NCBI GenBank assembly: GCA_964543275.1
Contig: CAZIWW010000038.1
Location: 1 to 6,071 of the forward strand
Direction of reading: 5' to 3'
Source of the DNA: CAZIWW01 sp964543275
GTDB taxonomy: Bacteria; Patescibacteriota; Minisyncoccia; Moranbacterales; UBA11712
DNA length: 6,071 bases
Shown here: positions 5,176 through 6,071 of the stretch, piece after piece
How the letters are laid out: the number at the start of each line of letters is the position of its first letter
Numbering within the stretch: position 1 is the stretch's first letter
Translations under genes and position numbers: made by a program
The notes under the pieces: model-generated
The model's input: the letters and a program-made list of their open reading frames with translations, nothing else
The model's database searches: none
Told to the model about the DNA's origin: nothing

Positions 5176-5388
5176 ATGGACTGTGTGCAGTACTTTAAGC
5201 AGATGGAGCGGGTGATCTATGGCGCAGCGTATGTGCCACTAGAGTACGCTACGCAGTTTGGTCGGCAATGGTACTGCCGAGACAAAGGTCTTGACGGACA
5301 CCCTGTACAGTGTCCAAAGTGCAAGACTTGGTATCGGGACTTGAAGCCGGCTGAATCGCGTTGTCCGTGCTGCAATAGCCCGGCCTGA
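5176..5388 (+). CDS. Small zinc-ribbon protein, 70 aa, unknown function
   Basis: I do not recognise a family. The 70-residue protein has an N-terminal part (1-45) rich in aromatic and charged residues, with YGAAYVPLEYATQFGRQWYC at about 15-34, and a C-terminal zinc ribbon: CPKC at 46-49 and CPCC at 63-66, a C-x2-C...C-x2-C arrangement with two further cysteines (3 and 34) outside it. Such ribbons bind RNA, DNA or proteins; which one applies here is unknown. It has no signal peptide or membrane segment. Expression signals are excellent (promoter at 5090-5118, perfect Shine-Dalgarno). By my count 116 of 213 bases are G or C, about 54 percent, clearly richer than the AT-rich genes to its left, hinting at different origin or strong selection. 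It lies between an IS relic and a run of structured RNA-like sequence and is followed within six bases by two hairpins, so it may be linked to the RNA downstream. Confidence 0.75.
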   Translation: MDCVQYFKQMERVIYGAAYVPLEYATQFGRQWYCRDKGLDGHPVQCPKCKTWYRDLKPAESRCPCCNSPA

Positions 5389-5393
5389 TTACT

Positions 5394-5433
5394 GCCAGTT
5401 TAGACTGGCCGAGGGGTTTGGCTTAAACCTCTT
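5394..5433 (+). other. Two tandem hairpins just after the zinc-ribbon gene
   Basis: GCCAGT-TTAG-ACTGGC (5394-5409) is a perfect six-pair hairpin with a four-base loop. GAGGGGTTT-GGCTT-AAACCTCTT (5411-5433) follows at once, with nine pairs including two G-T. Neither has a U-run, so they are not standard terminators. They could protect the 3' end of the mRNA or be part of a longer structured RNA. Confidence 0.5.
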
Positions 5434-5468
5434 GGGAACAGAAGCGGGAAAAATTCGCAAAAAGCCAA

Positions 5469-5502
5469 GGCGAGTAATTTTCATACTTGCTCGCCATTCT
5501 TT
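5469..5502 (+). terminator. Weak terminator-like hairpin
   Basis: GGCGAG (5469-5474) pairs perfectly with CTCGCC (5490-5495) across a 15-base loop, followed by ATTCTTT. The GC-rich stem and T-rich tail suggest a weak end for the zinc-ribbon transcript, but the loop is large and the tail interrupted. The right arm also overlaps a candidate -35 (TTGCTC, 5487-5492). Confidence 0.3.
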
Positions 5503-5515
5503 CTGAAGCTATAAA
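5487..5515 (+). promoter_or_regulatory. Candidate promoter for the structured RNA
   Basis: TTGCTC (5487-5492), 17 bp, TATAAA (5510-5515) predicts initiation near 5522. The -10 sits in the loop of a perfect nine-pair inverted repeat, CTTTCTGAA (5499-5507) with TTCAGAAAG (5534-5542). The -35 is poor, so the RNA could instead be read from the zinc-ribbon promoter. Confidence 0.4.
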
Positions 5516-5521
5516 AAAGTA

Positions 5522-5747
5522 AAAATTTGTAGATTCAGAAAGGGAGCTTTGTTCCCGATAGTTCTTAAACTTAATGTCTTGTAGTCGGGTTGGGGCGGAT
5601 CCTCAACCGGCACAATCATCGGCTCTTCTCGAGAAGGAAGCAAGCTCACTTTAAGGGAGGTAGTCGAGATTGTAAAATCTGTTCTTTAATCGATAAAGTA
5701 TGGAAGCCCATACGCGAGCCGAGCTCGAGAAGCTTGGCTCTTTTTTT
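5522..5747 (+). ncRNA. Candidate structured non-coding RNA, about 225 nt, family unknown
   Basis: Between a candidate promoter and a strong terminator there is no believable protein frame but a chain of perfect or near-perfect hairpins: 5542-5556 (six pairs, one G-T), 5588-5608 (eight pairs, one G-T, five-base loop), CTTC-TCGA-GAAG at 5625-5636, AGATT-GTAA-AATCT at 5667-5680, GTATGG-AAGC-CCATAC at 5698-5713 and the terminator stem at 5716-5740. TTCTTAAA (5562-5569) can pair with TTTAAGGG (5650-5657), two pairs being G-T, enclosing the second and third hairpins. Landmarks of tmRNA (T-arm TTCGA near the 3' end), RNase P (GAGGAAAGTCC) and SRP RNA (GGTCAGG with GGAAGCAGC) were looked for and not found. 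6S-like RNA is not excluded. It could also be the 3' part of the zinc-ribbon transcript. A TTG-started frame across it (5590-5844) runs through the terminator and is not credible. Confidence 0.5.
5716..5747 (+). terminator. Strong intrinsic terminator
   Basis: GAGCCGAGCT (5716-5725) pairs with AGCTTGGCTC (5731-5740), ten continuous pairs with one G-T, around a CGAGA loop, followed by seven T (5741-5747). It ends plus-strand transcription from the zinc-ribbon gene or the RNA upstream. Confidence 0.9.
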
Positions 5748-5758
5748 GTTAAAACCCT

Positions 5759-5899
5759 CTCCGAAAATCCGCCAAAGGCGGATAACCACAGCCAGCAAAA
5801 ATTTATTCCTTTTTTTAATTGAATTTTTTTTGCGCCGCCTATAAATAATAAAAAATTTTTGCTGGCTGTGGCAGTCGGCGGTCAGCCGACTTTTCGGAG
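5759..5899. repeat. 141-bp four-way-junction palindromic element
   Basis: Four stems nest exactly. The outer stem CTCCGAAAA (5759-5767) pairs with TTTTCGGAG (5891-5899), nine of nine. Directly inside on the left is the hairpin TCCGCC-AAA-GGCGGA (5768-5782), and directly inside on the right GTCGGC-GGTCA-GCCGAC (5874-5890), each with six perfect pairs. Between them, after TAA on one side and CA on the other, CCACAGCCAGCAAAAATTT (5786-5804) pairs perfectly over 19 bp with 5853-5871, enclosing a 42-base AT-rich loop. As DNA this could extrude a cruciform with side arms; as RNA it is a four-way junction. Each side hairpin is followed by TTTT in its outward direction, so the element could also stop transcription from both sides. 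It resembles a small non-autonomous mobile element or a structured RNA; copy number is unknown. Confidence 0.7.
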
Positions 5900-6049
5900 C
5901 CGTGCGTCATTGGCAAAACCGCCGCCACTATGTACAAGCCTCACCCTCGATTACACTCTTGAGGCAAATTAAAGTTATTCTCTCGCAATAATAGAGTAAA
6001 CCGCGGAGGCGAGAGCTTGTTCTGGAAAGCGCGGCGCGCTCTTCTTTTT
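5852..6049 (+). ncRNA. Possible second structured RNA ending at the terminator
   Basis: The stretch after the palindromic element has no protein frame but folds on the plus strand. ACAAG (5934-5938) pairs with CTTGT (6016-6020). CCTCA/TGAGG (5939-5943 with 5960-5964) abuts it on the 5' side and CTCTCGC/GCGAGAG (5980-5986 with 6009-6015) abuts it on the 3' side, making a compact three-way junction with a 15-base linker. A terminator follows. A weak promoter (TTGAAT at 5819-5824, TATAAA at 5840-5845, 15-bp spacer) lies in the loop of the palindrome. Boundaries are uncertain, and a minus-strand RNA from a TATAAT at 6057-6052 is an alternative. Confidence 0.35.
6025..6049 (+). terminator. Intrinsic terminator near the right edge
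   Basis: GAAAGCGC (6025-6032) pairs with GCGCT-c-TTC (6036-6044, one bulged C) around a GGC loop, then five T (6045-6049). The stem and U-run point to termination on the plus strand. Confidence 0.65.
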
Positions 6050-6050
6050 G

Positions 6051-6060
6051 TATTATACCA
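6051..6060. promoter_or_regulatory. -10-like element at the right edge, strand ambiguous
   Basis: On the minus strand TGGTATAAT (6060-6052) is a perfect extended -10; on the plus strand TATTAT (6051-6056) fits five of six -10 positions and could serve a gene beyond the window. The -35 of either falls outside the window or in the terminator, so the direction cannot be settled. Confidence 0.35.
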
Positions 6061-6071
6061 GACCAGATAAT

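Noticed and set aside
5524..5534. AATTTGTAGAT resembling the end of a Cas12a direct repeat
   Set aside because: It occurs once, has no matching hairpin arm at the right distance, and there is no repeat-spacer pattern or cas gene in the window.
5653..5690. AAGGGAGG resembling a Shine-Dalgarno inside the candidate RNA
   Set aside because: The following frames stop within a few codons, and the bases are part of the proposed RNA helix.
5590..5844. 84-codon frame starting with TTG
   Set aside because: No ribosome binding site, and it runs through the strong terminator at 5716-5747 into the palindromic element; composition follows the hairpins.
5759..5899. Palindromic element as a plasmid origin
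   Set aside because: There is no Rep gene or iteron array in the window, and the neighbours are chromosomal housekeeping genes; structure alone is not enough.

Overview
The window looks like a piece of chromosome from a Candidate Phyla Radiation bacterium (Patescibacteria, probably Parcubacteria-like). This is inferred from AT-rich coding, short genes, the flavour of several proteins (a truncated nucleoside 2-deoxyribosyltransferase-like protein, a small PmtA-type methyltransferase, a five-helix MscS-like membrane protein lacking a beta domain), decayed IS481-like and IS1595-like transposases of a kind I associate with these genomes, and start sites that alternate between perfect Shine-Dalgarno sequences and none at all. 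TGA acts as an ordinary stop (for example at 5386-5388), so there is no sign of the recoded SR1/Gracilibacteria code. I ran no database search, so family names rest on motif recognition.

Left part (1-870). The 3' end of a nucleoside 2-deoxyribosyltransferase-like gene (+) is followed by a short intergenic block with imperfect inverted ends, then a small charged helical protein of unknown function (+, 421-762). A complete tRNA-Gln(UUG) gene lies on the minus strand at 785-858.

Centre-left (873-3185). dnaX (minus strand, 534 aa from the chosen start) encodes the DNA polymerase III clamp-loader subunit. It is preceded by a near-ideal promoter placed so that the mRNA should begin at or next to the ATG. 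Upstream of it, and overlapping its -35 box, is an internally deleted IS481-like transposase remnant. Next comes the 3' half of a pyrF-like gene (orotidine 5'-phosphate decarboxylase), without its catalytic half and frameshifted at a poly-A run, closed by a plus-strand terminator.

Centre-right (3195-4532). A PmtA-like SAM methyltransferase (-) and a membrane channel-like protein (+) are divergent across about 80 bp with overlapping promoter signals. The channel gene has a perfect Shine-Dalgarno sequence.

Right part (4533-6071). A frameshifted 3' fragment of an IS1595-type transposase (4614-4946) is followed by a stretch that looks accessory: a strong promoter with dyad symmetry, a GC-rich gene for a 70-residue zinc-ribbon protein of unknown function, and about 680 bp without a convincing protein gene. 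That last stretch is packed with perfect hairpins and contains a strong intrinsic terminator (5716-5747), a 141-bp element able to fold as a perfect four-way junction (5759-5899), a three-way-junction motif (5934-6020) and a second terminator (6025-6049). The best reading is one or two structured non-coding RNAs on the plus strand. I could not place them in a known family, and this is the most interesting part of the window.
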